Source: Nomia melanderi
Taxonomy: Eukaryota > Arthropoda > Insecta > Hymenoptera > Halictidae
Direction of reading: 5' to 3'
Assembly: GCF_051020985.1 (NCBI RefSeq)
Contig: NW_027475140.1
Coordinates: 124,001-188,000, forward strand
DNA: 64,000 bases
Under the pieces are notes generated by a model. That model was given only the letters and a program-made list of their open reading frames with translations. It was not told the DNA's origin and searched no databases. Positions 36,321 to 49,415 of the stretch are shown one piece after another; the stretch's first letter is position 1, and every line of letters begins with the position of its first letter. A program made the position numbers and the translations under genes.

Positions 36321-38388
36321 TCAATGCACTTTGATTTATTGCGCTATCTGTAATAGCACACGAGATATCACCAGATATATAATGGATTTTACCCTGACCA
36401 TGAGGGTCCGGCCCCATGAGACTGTGGTATTTTCGGCCCCTGGTGGTCCGACGTCGTTCCCGCTGCACAGATTCATGCGCCAGGGCCTCCTACAGACAAT
36501 GCACTTTGATTTATTGCGCTATCTGTAATAGCACCCGAGATATCACCAGATATATATTGGATTTTACCCTGACCCTGAGCGTCCGGCCCCATGAGACGGT
36601 GGTTGTCTCGGCCCCAGGAGGTCCGAGGACGTTCCCGCTTGCACAGATTCATGCGCCAGGGCATCCTGCAGATAATTCACTTTGGTTTATTGCGCTATCT
36701 CTAATAGCACCCGAGATATCACCAGATATATACTGGATTTTCCCCTGACCCTGAGTGTCCGGCCCCATGAGACTGAGGTTTTCTCGGCCCCTGGTGGTCC
36801 GAGGTCGTTCCCGCTGCACAGATTCATCCGCCAGGGCCTCCTACAGACAATGCACTTTGATTTATTGCGCTATCTGTAATAGCACCCGAGATATCACCAG
36901 ATATATATTGGATTTTTCACTGACCCTGAGTGTCCGGCCCCATGAGACGGTGGTTGTCTCGGCCCCTGGGGGTCCGAGGACGTTCCCGCTGCACAGATTC
37001 ATGCGCCAGGGCATCCTGCAGATAATTCACTTTGGTTTATTGCGCTATCTCTAATAGCACCCGAGATATCACCAGATATATACTGGATTTTCCCCTGACC
37101 CTGAGTGTCCGGCTCCATGGGACTGTGGTTTTCTCGGCCCCTGGTGGTCCGAGGTCGTTCCCGCTGCACAGATTCATGCGCCAGGGCCTCCTACAGACAA
37201 TGCACTTTGATTTATTGCGCTATCTGTAATAGCACCCGAGATATCACCAGATCTATATTGGATTTTCCCCTGACCCTGAGTGTCCGGCCCCATGAGACTG
37301 TGGTTTTCTCTGCCCCTTGTGGTCCGAGGATGTTCCCCTTGCACCGATTCATGCGCAAGGGCCTCCTGCAGATAATTCACTTTGGTTTATTGCGCAATCT
37401 GTAATAGCACCCGAGATATCACCAGATATATATTGGATTTTACCCTGACCCTGAGTGTCCGGCCCCATGAGACTGTGGTTTTCTCGGCCCCTGGTGGTCC
37501 GGGGTCGTTCCCGTTGCACAGATTCATGCGCCAGGGCCTCCTGCAGATAATTCACTTTGGTTTATTGCGCTATCTCTAATAGCACCCGAGATATCACCAG
37601 ATATATATTGGATTTTTCACTGACCCTGAGCGTCCGGCCCCATGAGACGGTCGTTTTCTCGGCCCCTGGTGGTCCGAGGTCGTTCCCGCTGCACAGGTTC
37701 ATGCGCCAGGGTCTCCTACAGACAATGCACTTTGATTTATTGCGCTATCTGTAATAGCACCCGAGATATCACCACATATATATTGGATTTTTCCCTGACC
37801 CTGAATGTCCGGCCCCATGAGACTGCGGTTTTCTCGGCCCCTGGTGGTCCGAGGTCGTTCCCGCTGCACACATTCATGCGCCAGGGCCTCCTACAGACAA
37901 TGCACTTTGATTTATTGCTCTATCTGTAATAGCACCAGAGATATCACCAGATATATATTGGATTTTCCCCTGACCCTGAGTGTCCGGCCCCATGAGACTG
38001 TGGTTTTCTCGGCCCCTGGTGGTCCGAGGTCGTTCCCGCTGCACAGATTCATGCGCCAGGGCCTCCTACAGACAATGCACTTTGATTTATTGCGCTATCT
38101 CTAATAGCGCCCGAGATATCACCAGATATATATTGGATTTTTCCCTGACCCTGAGTGTCCGGCCCCATGAGACTGCGGTTTTCTCGGCCCCTGGTGGTCC
38201 GAGGTCGTTCCCGCTGCACACATTCATGCGCTAGGGCCTCCTACAGACAATGCACTTTGATTTATTGCGCTATCTGTTATAGCACCCGAGATATCACCAG
38301 ATATATATTGGATTTTACCCTGACCCTGAGTGTCCGGCCCCATGAGACGGTCGTTTTCTCGGCCCCTGGTGGTCCGAGGTCGTTCCCG
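35680..38388 (+). repeat. Block A copy 1 (recurs at +11,027 bp)
   Basis: This block of about 2.7 kb recurs at 46,707-49,415. The offset is 63 monomers plus two bases, explained by two intervening 176-bp monomers. Markers include the SmaI-type monomer, CAGTCAATGC, TATATAATGGATTTT, the AatII-type GTCCGACGTCG, the 176-bp monomer, CATCCGCCAGGG, GGCTCCATGGGACTG, TCTCTGCCCCTTGTGG with GATGTTCCCCTTGCACCG, and GCGCTAGGGCC. The left part overlaps block Z, so the two histories are layered. Confidence 0.84.
36575..36750 (+). repeat. 176-bp monomer with inserted T (first)
   Basis: The usual CCCGCTGCACAG reads CCCGCTTGCACAG at about 36,639-36,640. The monomer also carries GCCCCAGGAGGTCC and AGGGCATCCTGC. 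The same combination returns in five later monomers, so the insertion probably arose once and spread by block copying. It joins two frames into a chance 110-codon open stretch (36,416-36,748). Confidence 0.85.
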
Positions 38389-38850
38389 CTGCACAGGTTC
38401 ATGCGCCAGGGTCTCCTACAGACAATGCACTTTGATTTATTGCGCTATCTGTAATAGCACCCGAGATATCACCACATATATATTGGATTTTTCCCTGACC
38501 CTGAATGTCCGGCCCCATGAGACTGTGGTTTTCTCGGCCCCTGGTGGTCCGAGGACGTTCCCGTTGCACAGATTCATGCGCCAGGGCCTCCTACAGACAA
38601 TGCACTTTGATTTATTGCGCTATCTCTAATAGCACCCGAGATATCACCAGATATATATTGGATTTTTCCCTGTCCCTGAGTGTCCGGCCCCATGAGACGG
38701 TGGTTTTCTCGGCCCCTGGTGGTCCGCGGTCGTTCCCGCTGCACAGATTCATGCGCCAGGGCCTCCTGCAGATAATTCACTTTCGTTTATTGCGCTATCT
38801 CTAATAGCACCCGAGATATCACCAGATATATATTGGATTTTTCCCTTACC

Positions 38851-40346
38851 CTGAGTGTCCGGCCCCATGAGACGGTGGTTTTCTCGGCCCCTGGTGGTCC
38901 TAGGTCGTTCCCGCTGCACAGATGCATGCGCCAGGGCCTCCTGCAGATAATTCCCTTTGGCTTATTGCGCTATCTCTAATAGCGCCCGAGATATCACCAG
39001 ATATATATTGGATTTTTCCCTGACCCTGAGTGTCCGGCCCCATGAGACTGCGGTTTTCTCGGCCCCTGGTGGTCCGAGGTCGTTCCCGCTGCACACATTC
39101 ATGCGCCAGGGCCTCCTACAAACAATGCACTTTGATTTATTGCTCTATCTGTAATAGCACCCGAGATATCACCAGATATATATTGGATTTTCCCCTGACC
39201 CTGAGTGTCCGGCCCCATGAGACTGTGGTTTTCTCGGCCCCTGGTGGTCCGAGGTCGTTCCCGCTGCACGGAATCATGCGCCAGGGCCTCCTACAGACAA
39301 TGCACTTTGATTTATTGCGCTATCTGTAATAGCATCCGAGATATCACCAGATATATATTGGATTTTTCCCTGACCCTGGGTGTCCGGCCCCATGAGACGG
39401 TGGATGTCTCGGCCCCTGATGGTCCGAGATCGTTCCCGCTGCACAGATTCATGCGCCAGGGCCTCCTGCAGACAATTCACTTTGGTTTATTGCGCTATCT
39501 CTAATAGCACCCGAGATATCACCAGATATATATTGGATTTTTCCCCGACCCTGAGTGTCCGGCCCCATGAGACTGTGGTTTTCTCGGCCCCTGGTGGTCC
39601 GAGGTCGTTCCCGCGGCACAGATTCATGCGCCAGGGCCTCCTACAGACAATGCACTTTGATTTATTGCGCTATCTGTAATAGCACACGAGATATCACCAG
39701 ATATATACTGGATTTTCCCCTGACCCTGAGTGTCCGGCCCCATGAGACTGTGGTTTTCTCGGCCCCTCGTGGTCCGAGGTCGTTCCCGCTGCACAGATTC
39801 ATGCGCCAGGGCCTCCTACAGACAATGCACTTTGGTTTATTACGCTATCTCTAATAGCACCCGAGATATCACCAGATATATACTGGATTTTCCCCTGACC
39901 CTGAGTGTCCGGCCCCATGAGACGGTGGTTGTCTCGGCCCCGGGTGGTCCTAGGTCGTTCCCGCTGCACAGATTCATGCGCCAGGGCCTCCTACAGACAA
40001 TGCACTTTGATTTATTGCGCTATCTGTAATAGCACCCGAGATATCACCAGATCTATATTGGATTTTCCCCTGACCCTGAGTATCCGGCCCCATGAGACTG
40101 TGGTTTTTTCGGCCCCTGGTGGTCCGAGGTCGTTCCCGCTGCACAGATTCATGCGCCAGGGCCTCCTGCAGATAATTCACTTTGGTTTATTGCGCTATCT
40201 CTAATAGCACCCGAGATATCACCAGATATATATTGGATTTTCCCCTGACCCTGAGTGTCCGGCCCCATGAGACTGTGGTTTTCTCGGCCCCTGGTGGTCC
40301 GAGGTCGTTCCCGCTGCACAGATTCATGCGCCAGGGCCTCCTACAG
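38851..40346 (+). repeat. Block Z copy 2
   Basis: This is the second copy of 34,825-36,320, with few differences (GACCCTGGGTGTCC near 39,376, ACAAACAATGC near 39,120, GACTGTGG for GACTGCGG near 39,221). It ends at CAGACAATGC where copy 1 has CAGTCAATGC. Confidence 0.82.
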
Positions 40347-41125
40347 ACAATGCACTTTGATTTATTGCGCTATCTGTAATAGCACCCGAGATATCACCAG
40401 ATATATATTGGATTTTTCCCTGACCCTGAGTGTCCGGCCCCATGAGACGGCGGATGTCTCGGCCCCTGATGGTCCGAGATCCTTCCCGCTGCACAGATTC
40501 ATGCGCCAGGGCCTCCTGCAGATAATTCCCTTTGGCTTATTGCGCTATCTCTAATAGCGCCCGAGATATCACCAGATATATATTGGATTTTTCCCTTACC
40601 CTGAGTGTCCGGCCCCATGAGACGGTGGTTTTCTCGGCCCCTGGTGGTCCTAGGTCGTTCCCGCTGCACAGATGCATGCGCCAGGGCCTCGTGCAGATAA
40701 TTCCCTTTGGCTTATTGCGCTATCTCTAATAGCGCCCGAGATATCACCAGATATATATTGGATTTTACCCTGACCCTGAGCGTCCGGCCCCATGAGACGG
40801 TGGTTGTCTCGGCCCCGGGTGGTCCTAGGTCGTTCCCGCTGCACAGATTCATGCGCCAGGGCCTCCTACAGACAATGCACTTTGATTTATTGCGCTATCT
40901 GTAATAGCACCCGAGATATCACCAGATCTATATTGGATTTTCCCCTGACCCTGAGTGTCCGGCCCCATGAGACTGTGGTTTTCTCGGCCCCTGGTGGTCC
41001 GACGTCGTTCCCGCTGCACAGATTCATGCGCCAGGGCCTCCTACAGACAATGCACTTTGATTTGTTGCGCTATCTGTAATAGCACCCGAGATATCACCAG
41101 ATATATATTGGATTTTACCCTGACC

Positions 41126-41301
41126 CTGAGCGTCCGGCCCCATGAGACGGTGGTTGTCTCGGCCCCAGGAGGTCCGAGGACGTTCCCGCTTGCACAGATT
41201 CATGCGCCAGGGCATCCTGCAGATAATTCACTTTGGTTTATTGCGCTATCTCTAATAGCACCCGAGATATCACCAGATATATACTGGATTTTCCCCTGAC
41301 C
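41126..41301 (+). repeat. 176-bp monomer with inserted T (second)
   Basis: CCCGCTTGCACAG lies at about 41,187-41,199. The neighbours (AatII-type GACGTC before, CATCCGCCAGGG after) match the other five cases. A chance 114-codon open stretch (40,955-41,299) results. Confidence 0.85.
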
Positions 41302-44300
41302 CTGAGTGTCCGGCCCCATGAGACTGAGGTTTTCTCGGCCCCTGGTGGTCCGAGGTCGTTCCCGCTGCACAGATTCATCCGCCAGGGCCTCCTACAGACA
41401 ATGCACTTTGATTTATTGCGCTATCTGTAATAGCACCCGAGATATCACCAGATATATATTGGATTTTTCACTGACCCTGAGTGTCCGGCCCCATGAGACG
41501 GTGGTTGTCTCGGCCCCTGGGGGTCCGAGGACGTTCCCGCTGCACAGATTCATGCGCCAGGGCCTCCTGCAGATAATTCACTTTGGTTTATTGCGCTATC
41601 TCTAATAGCACCCGAGATATCAAGAGATATATACTGGATTTTCCCCTGACCCTGAGTGTCCGGCTCCATGGGACTGTGGTTTTCTCGGCCCCTGGTGGTC
41701 CGAGGTCGTTCCCGCTGCACAGATTCATGCGCCGGGGCCTCCTACAGACAATGCACTTTGATTTATTGCGCTATCTGTAATAGCACCCGAGATATCACCA
41801 GATATATATTGGATTTTTCACTGACCCTGAGCGTCCGGCCCCATGAGACGGTCGTTTTCTCGGGCCCTGGTGGTCCGAGGTCGTTCCCGCTGCACAGATT
41901 CATGCGCCAGGGCCTCCTACAAACAATGCACTTTGATTTATTGCGCTATCTGTAATAGCACCCGAGATATCACCACATATATATTGGATTTTTCCCTGAC
42001 CCTGAGTGTCCGGCCCCGTGAGACGGTGGATGTCTCGGCCCCTGATGGTCCGAGATCGTTCCCGCTGCACAGATTCATGCGCCAGGGCCTCCTGCAGACA
42101 ATTCACTTTGGTTTATTGCGCTATCTCTAATAGCACCCGAGATATCACCAGATATATATTGGATTTTTCCCCGACCCTGAGTGTCCGGCCCCATGAGACG
42201 GTGGTTTTCTCGGCCGCTGGTGGTCCGAGGTCGTTCCCGCTGGCCAGATTCATGCGCCAGGGTCTCCTACAGACAATGCACTATGATTTATTGCGCTATC
42301 TGTAATAGCACCCGAGATATCACCAGATCTATATTGGATTTTCCCCTGACCCTGAGTATCCGGCCCCATGAGACTGTGGTTTTCTTGGCCCCTGGTGGTC
42401 CGAGGTCGTTCCCGTTGCACAGATTCATGCGCCAGGGCCTCCTGCAGATAATTCACTTTGGTTTATTGCGCTATCTCTAATAGCACCCGAGATATCACCA
42501 GATATATATTGGATTTTTCACTGACCCTGAGCGTCCGGCCCCTTGAGACGGTCGTTTTCTCGGCCCCTGGTGGTCCGAGAACGTTCCCGCTGAACAGGTT
42601 CATGCGCCAGCGTCTCCTACAGACAATGCACTTTGATTTATTGCGCTATCTGTAATAGCACCCGAGATATCACCAGATATATATTGGATTTTTCACTGAC
42701 CCTGAGTGTCCTGCCCCATGAGACGGTGGTTTTCTCGGCCCCTGGTGTTCCGAGGTCGTTCCCGCTGCACAGATTCATGCGCCAGGGCCTCCTACAGACA
42801 ATGCACTTTGATTTATTGCGCTATCTCTAATAGCGCCCGAGATATCACCAGATATATATTGGATTTTTCCCTGACCCTGAGTGTCCGGCCCCATGAGACT
42901 GCGGTTTTCTCGGCCCCTGGTGGTCCGAGGTCGTTCCTGCTGCACAGATTCATGCGCCAGGGCCTCCTGCAGACAATTCACTTTGGTTTATTGCGCTATC
43001 TCTAATAGCACCCGAGATATCACCAGATATATATTGGATTTTTCCCCGACCCTGAGTGTCCGGCCCCATGAGACGGTGGTTTTCTCGGCCGCTGGTGGTC
43101 CGAGGTCGTTCCCGCTGGCCAGATTCATGCGCCAGGGTCTCCTACAGACAATGCACTATGATTTATTGCGCTATCTGTAATAGCACCCGAGATATCACCA
43201 GATCTATATTGGATTTTCCCCTGACCCTGAGTATCCGGCCCCATGAGACTGTGGTTTTCTTGGCCCCTGGTGGTCCGAGGTCGTTCCCGTTGCACAGATT
43301 CATGCGCCAGGGCCTCCTGCAGATAATTCACTTTTGTTTATTGCGCTATCTCTAATAGCACCCGAGATATCACCAGATATATATTGGATTTTTCACTGAC
43401 CCTGAGCGTCCGGCCCCATGAGACGGTCGTTTTCTCGGCCCCTGGTGGTCCGAGAACGTTCCCGCTGAACAGGTTCATGCGCCAGCGTCTCCTACAGACA
43501 ATGCACTTTGATTTATTGCGCTATCTGTAATAGCACCCGAGATATCACCAGATATATATTGGATTTTTCACTGACCCTGAGTGTCCTGCCCCATGAGACG
43601 GTGGTTTTCTCGGCCCCTGGTGTTCCGAGGTCGTTCCCGCTGCACAGATTCATGCGCCAGGGCCTCCTACAGACAATGCACTTTGATTTATTGCGCTATC
43701 TCTAATAGCGCCCGAGATATCACCAGATATATATTGGATTTTTCCCTGACCCTGAGTGTCCGGCCCCATGAGACTGCGGTTTTCTCGGCCCCTGGTGGTC
43801 CGAGGTCGTTCCTGCTGCACAGATTCATGCGCCAGGGCCTCCTGCGGACAATTCACTTTGGTTTATTGCGCTATCTCTAATAGCACCCGAGATATCACCC
43901 GATATATATTGGATTTTTCCCCGACCCTGAGTGTCCGGCCCCATGAGACGGTGGTTTTCTCGGCCGCTGGTGGTCCGCGGTCGTTCCCGCTGGACAGATT
44001 CATGCGCCAGGGCCTCCTACAGACAATGCACTATGATTTATTGCGCTATTTGTAATAGCACCCGAGATATCACCAGATCTGTATTGGATTTTCCCCTGAC
44101 CCTGAGTATCCGGCCCCATGAGACTGTGGTTTTCTCGGCCCCTGGTGGTCCGAGGTCGTTCCCGTTGCACAGATTCATGCGCCAGGGCCTCCTGCAGATA
44201 ATTCACTTTGGTTTATTGCGCTATCTCTAATAGCACCCGAGATATCACCAGATATATATTGGATTTTTCACTGACCCTGAGCGTCCGGCCCCATGAGACG

Positions 44301-44451
44301 GTGGTTTTCTCGGCCCCTGGTGTTCCGAGGTCGTTCCCGCTGCACAGATTCATGCGCCAGGGCCTCCTACAGACAATGCACTTTGATTTATTGCGCTATC
44401 TCTAATAGCGCCCGAGATATCACCAGATATATATTGGATTTTTCCCTGACC

Positions 44452-44801
44452 CTGAGTGTCCGGCCCCATGAGACTGCGGTTTTCTCGGCCCCTGGTGGTC
44501 CGAGGTCGTTCCCGCTGCACAGAATCATGCGCCAGGGCTTCCTGCAGACAATGCAATTTGATTTATCGCGCTATATCTAATAGCCCCCGAGATATCACCA
44601 GATATATAATGGATTTTTCCCTGACCCCCACAGTCCGGCCCCATGAGACGGTGGTTTTCTCGGCCGCTGGTGGTCCGCGGTCGTTCCCGCTGGACAGATT
44701 CATGCGCCAGGGCCTCCTACAGACAATGCACTATGATTTATTGCGCTATCTGTAATAGCACCCGATATATCACCAGATCTATATTGGATTTTCCCCTGAC
44801 C
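44452..44801 (+). repeat. Divergent monomer pair inside a young block
   Basis: These two monomers carry an unusual number of changes: AGAATCATG, GGGCTTCCTGC, TGCAATTTGATTTATCG, CTATATCTAATAGCCCCCG, TATATAATGG and CTGACCCCCACAGTCC. Every change is also present at 59,856-60,205, so they predate the 15.4-kb copying event. They may descend from an edge-like diverged monomer moved inward. Confidence 0.75.
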
Positions 44802-46439
44802 CTGAGTATCCGGCCCCATGAGACTGTGGTTTTCTCGGCCCCTGGTGGTCCGAGGTCGTTCCCGTTGCACAGATTCATGCGCCAGGGCCTCCTGCAGATA
44901 ATTCACTTTGGTTTATTGCGCTATCTCTAATAGCACCCGAGATATCACCAGATATATATTGGATTTTTCACTGACCCTGAGCGTCCGGCCCCATGAGACG
45001 GTCGTTTTCTCGGCCCCTGGTGGTCCGAGAACGCTCCCGCTGAACAGGTTCATGCGCCAGCGTCTCCTACAGACAATGCACTTTGATTTATTGCGCTATC
45101 TGTAATAGCACCCGAGATATCACCAGATATATATTGGATTTTTCACTGACCCTGAGTGTCCTGCCCCATGAGACGGTGGTTTTCTCGGCCCCTGGTGTTC
45201 CGAGGTCGTTCCCGCTGCACAGATTCATGCGCCAGGGCCTCCTACAGACAATGCACTTTGATTTATAGCGCTATCTCTAATAGCGCCCGAGATATCACCA
45301 GATATATATTGGATTTTTCCCTGACCCTGAGTGTCCGGCCCCATGAGACTGCGGTTTTCTCGGCCCCTGGTGGTCCGAGGTCGTTCCTGCTGCACAGATT
45401 CATGCGCCAGGGCCTCCTGCAGACAATTCACTTTGGTTTATTGCGCTATCTCTAATAGCACCCGAGATATCACCCGATATATATTGGATTTTACCCCGAC
45501 CCTGAGTGTCCGGCCCCATGAGATGGTGGTTTTCTCGGCCGCTGGTGGTCCGAGGTCGTTCCTGCTGCACAGATTCATGCGCCAGGGCCTCCTGCAGACA
45601 ATTCACTTTGGTTTATTGCGCTATCTCTAATAGCACCCGAGATATCACCCGATATATATTGGATTTTACCCCGACCCTGAGTGTCCGGCCCCATGAGATG
45701 GTGGTTTTCTCGGCCGCTGGTGGTCCGAGGTCGTTCCCGCTGGCCAGATTCATGCGCCAGGGCCTCCTACAGACAATGCACTATGATTTATTGCGCTATT
45801 TGTAATAGCACCCGAGATATCACCAGATCTATATTGGATTTTCCCCTGACCCTGAGTATCCGGCCCCATGAGACTGTGGTTTTCTCGGCCCCTGGTGGTC
45901 CGAGGTCGTTCCCGTTGCACAGATTCATGCGCCAGGGCCTCCTGCAGATAATTCACTTTGGTTTATTGCGCTATCTCTAATAGCACCCGAGATATCACCA
46001 GATATATATTGGATTTTTCACAGACCCTGAGCGTCCGGCCCCATGAGACGGTGGTTTTCTCGGCCCCTGGTGTTCCGAGGTCGTTCCCGCTGCACAGATT
46101 CATGCGCCAGGGCCTCCTACAGACAATGCACTTTGATTTATTGCGCTATCTCTAATAGCGCCCGAGATATCACCAGATATATATTGGATTTTTCCCTGAC
46201 CCTAAGTGTCCGGCCCCATGAGACTGCGGTTTTCTCGGCCCCTGGTGGTCCGAGGTCGTTCCCGCTGCACAGATTCATGCGCCAGGGCCTCCTGCAGACA
46301 ATTCACTTTGGTTTATTGCGCTATCTCTAATAGCACCCGAGATATCACCAGATATATATTGGATTTTTCCCCGACCCTGAGTGTCCGGCCCCATGAGACG
46401 GTGGTTTTCTCGGCCGCTGGTGGTCCGAGGTCGTTCCCG

Positions 46440-49415
46440 CTGGCCAGATTCATGCGCCAGGGCCTCCTACAGACAATGCACTATGATTTATTGCGCTATC
46501 TGTAATAGCACCCGAGATATCACCAGATCTATATTGGATTTTCCCCTGACCCTGAGTATCCGGCCCCATGAGACTGTGGTTTTCTCGGCCCCTGGTGGTC
46601 CGAGGTCGTTCCCGTTGCACAGATTCATGCGCCAGGGCCTCCTGCAGATAATTCACTTTGGTTTATTGCACTATCTCTAATAGCACCCGAGATATCACCA
46701 GATATATACTGGATTTTCCCCTGACCCTGAGTGTCCGGCCCCATGAGACTGTGGTTTTCTCGGCCCCTCGTGGTCCGAGGTCGTTCCCGCTGCACAGATT
46801 CATGCGCCAGGGCCTCCTACAGACAATGCACTTTGGTTTATTACGCTATCTCTAATAGCACCCGAGATATCACCAGATATATACTGGATTTTCCCCTGAC
46901 CCTGAGTGTCCGGCCCCATGAGACGGTGGTTGTCTCGGCCCCGGGTGGTCCTAGGTCGTTCCCGCTGCACAGATTCATGCGCCAGGGCCTCCTACAGACA
47001 ATGCACTTTGATTTATTGCGCTATCTGTAATAGCACCCGAGATATCACCAGATCTATATTGGATTTTCCCCTGACCCTGAGTATCCGGCCCCATGAGACT
47101 GTGGTTTTTTCGGCCCCTGGTGGTCCGAGGTCGTTCCCGCTGCACAGATTCATGCGCCAGGGCCTCCTGCAGATAATTCACTTTGGTTTATTGCGCTATC
47201 TCTAATAGCACCCGAGATATCACCAGATATATATTGGATTTTCCCCTGACCCTGAGTGTCCGGCCCCATGAGACTGTGGTTTTCTCGGCCCCTGGTGGTC
47301 CGAGGTCGTTCCCGCTGCACAGATTCATGCGCCAGGGCCTCCTACAGTCAATGCACTTTGATTTATTGCGCTATCTGTAATAGCACACGAGATATCACCA
47401 GATATATAATGGATTTTACCCTGACCATGAGGGTCCGGCCCCATGAGACTGTGGTATTTTCGGCCCCTGGTGGTCCGACGTCGTTCCCGCTGCACAGATT
47501 CATGCGCCAGGGCCTCCTACAGACAATGCACTTTGATTTATTGCGCTATCTGTAATAGCACCCGAGATATCACCAGATATATATTGGATTTTACCCTGAC
47601 CCTGAGCGTCCGGCCCCATGAGACGGTGGTTGTCTCGGCCCCAGGAGGTCCGAGGACGTTCCCGCTTGCACAGATTCATGCGCCAGGGCATCCTGCAGAT
47701 AATTCACTTTGGTTTATTGCGCTATCTCTAATAGCACCCGAGATATCACCAGATATATACTGGATTTTCCCCTGACCCTGAGTGTCCGGCCCCATGAGAC
47801 TGAGGTTTTCTCGGCCCCTGGTGGTCCGAGGTCGTTCCCGCTGCACAGATTCATCCGCCAGGGCCTCCTACAGACAATGCACTTTGATTTATTGCGCTAT
47901 CTGTAATAGCACCCGAGATATCACCAGATATATATTGGATTTTTCACTGACCCTGAGTGTCCGGCCCCATGAGACGGTGGTTGTCTCGGCCCCTGGGGGT
48001 CCGAGGACGTTCCCGCTGCACAGATTCATGCGCCAGGGCATCCTGCAGATAATTCACTTTGGTTTATTGCGCTATCTCTAATAGCACCCGAGATATCACC
48101 AGATATATACTGGATTTTCCCCTGACCCTGAGTGTCCGGCTCCATGGGACTGTGGTTTTCTCGGCCCCTGGTGGTCCGAGGTCGTTCCCGCTGCACAGAT
48201 TCATGCGCCAGGGCCTCCTACAGACAATGCACTTTGATTTATTGCGCTATCTGTAATAGCACCCGAGATATCACCAGATCTATATTGGATTTTCCCCTGA
48301 CCCTGAGTGTCCGGCCCCATGAGACTGTGGTTTTCTCTGCCCCTTGTGGTCCGAGGATGTTCCCCTTGCACCGATTCATGCGCAAGGGCCTCCTGCAGAT
48401 AATTCACTTTGGTTTATTGCGCAATCTGTAATAGCACCCGAGATATCACCAGATATATATTGGATTTTACCCTGACCCTGAGTGTCCGGCCCCATGAGAC
48501 TGTGGTTTTCTCGGCCCCTGGTGGTCCGGGGTCGTTCCCGTTGCACAGATTCATGCGCCAGGGCCTCCTGCAGATAATTCACTTTGGTTTATTGCGCTAT
48601 CTCTAATAGCACCCGAGATATCACCAGATATATATTGGATTTTTCACTGACCCTGAGCGTCCGGCACCATGAGACGGTCGTTTTCTCGGCCCCTGGTGGT
48701 CCGAGGTCGTTCCCGCTGCACAGGTTCATGCGCCAGGGTCTCCTACAGACAATGCACTTTGATTTATTGCGCTATCTGTAATAGCACCCGAGATATCACC
48801 ACATATATATTGGATTTTTCCCTGACCCTGAATGTCCGGCCCCATGAGACTGCGGTTTTCTCGGCCCCTGGTGGTCCGAGGTCGTTCCCGCTGCACACAT
48901 TCATGCGCCAGGGCCTCCTACAGACAATGCACTTTGATTTATTGCTCTATCTGTAATAGCACCAGAGATATCACCAGATATATATTGGATTTTCCCCTGA
49001 CCCTGAGTGTCCGGCCCCATGAGACTGTGGTTTTCTCGGCCCCTGGTGGTCCGAGGTCGTTCCCGCTGCACAGATTCATGCGCCAGGGCCTCCTACAGAC
49101 AATGCACTTTGATTTATTGCGCTATCTCTAATAGCGCCCGAGATATCACCAGATATATATTGGATTTTTCCCTGACCCTGAGTGTCCGGCCCCATGAGAC
49201 TGCGGTTTTCTCGGCCCCTGGTGGTCCGAGGTCGTTCCCGCTGCACACATTCATGCGCTAGGGCCTCCTACAGACAATGCACTTTGATTTATTGCGCTAT
49301 CTGTTATAGCACCCGAGATATCACCAGATATATATTGGATTTTACCCTGACCCTGAGTGTCCGGCCCCATGAGACGGTCGTTTTCTCGGCCCCTGGTGGT
49401 CCGAGGTCGTTCCCG
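46440..49415 (+). repeat. 17-monomer HOR unit (2,976 bp), copy 1
   Basis: The unit runs from the CTGGCCAGATTC monomer to the next CTGGCCAGATTC at 49,416. It contains one 176-bp monomer, hence 17x175+1. From 46,440 to about 48,130 it aligns base for base with 49,416-51,106. Most of it (46,707 on) is the second copy of block A from 35,680-38,388. It overlaps the right end of the 5.7-kb duplication by about 270 bp. Confidence 0.85.
47602..47777 (+). repeat. 176-bp monomer with inserted T (third)
   Basis: CCCGCTTGCACAG at 47,661-47,673, with GCCCCAGGAGG before and GGGCATCCTGC after. It sits in the 17-monomer unit. Confidence 0.85.

Larger units (their letters stand above)
40990..46708 (+). repeat. 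5.7-kb segmental duplication, copy 1 (pair of 56,394-62,112)
   Basis: About 32.7 monomers align with 56,394-62,112 at a constant 15,404 bp (88 monomers plus four, matching the four intervening 176-bp units). I found two differences: 43,846 is G where 59,250 is A, and 45,280 is A where 60,684 is T. Private markers kept in both include TATCAAGAGATATAT (41,617), GGCCCCTTGAGACGG (42,540), AGATCTGTATTGG (44,083), CTGACCCCCACAGTCC (44,622), TTCACAGACCC (46,018) and TTGCACTATC (46,667). The left edge lies just before GACGTC at 41,001. The right edge is where TATACTGG (46,707) faces TATATTGG. Confidence 0.9.

Noticed and set aside
36416..36748. 110-114 codon open stretches next to the inserted-T monomers (also at 40,955, 47,443, 50,419, 54,095 and 56,371)
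   Set aside because: They are frame fusions caused by the 1-bp insertion, copied along with their block.
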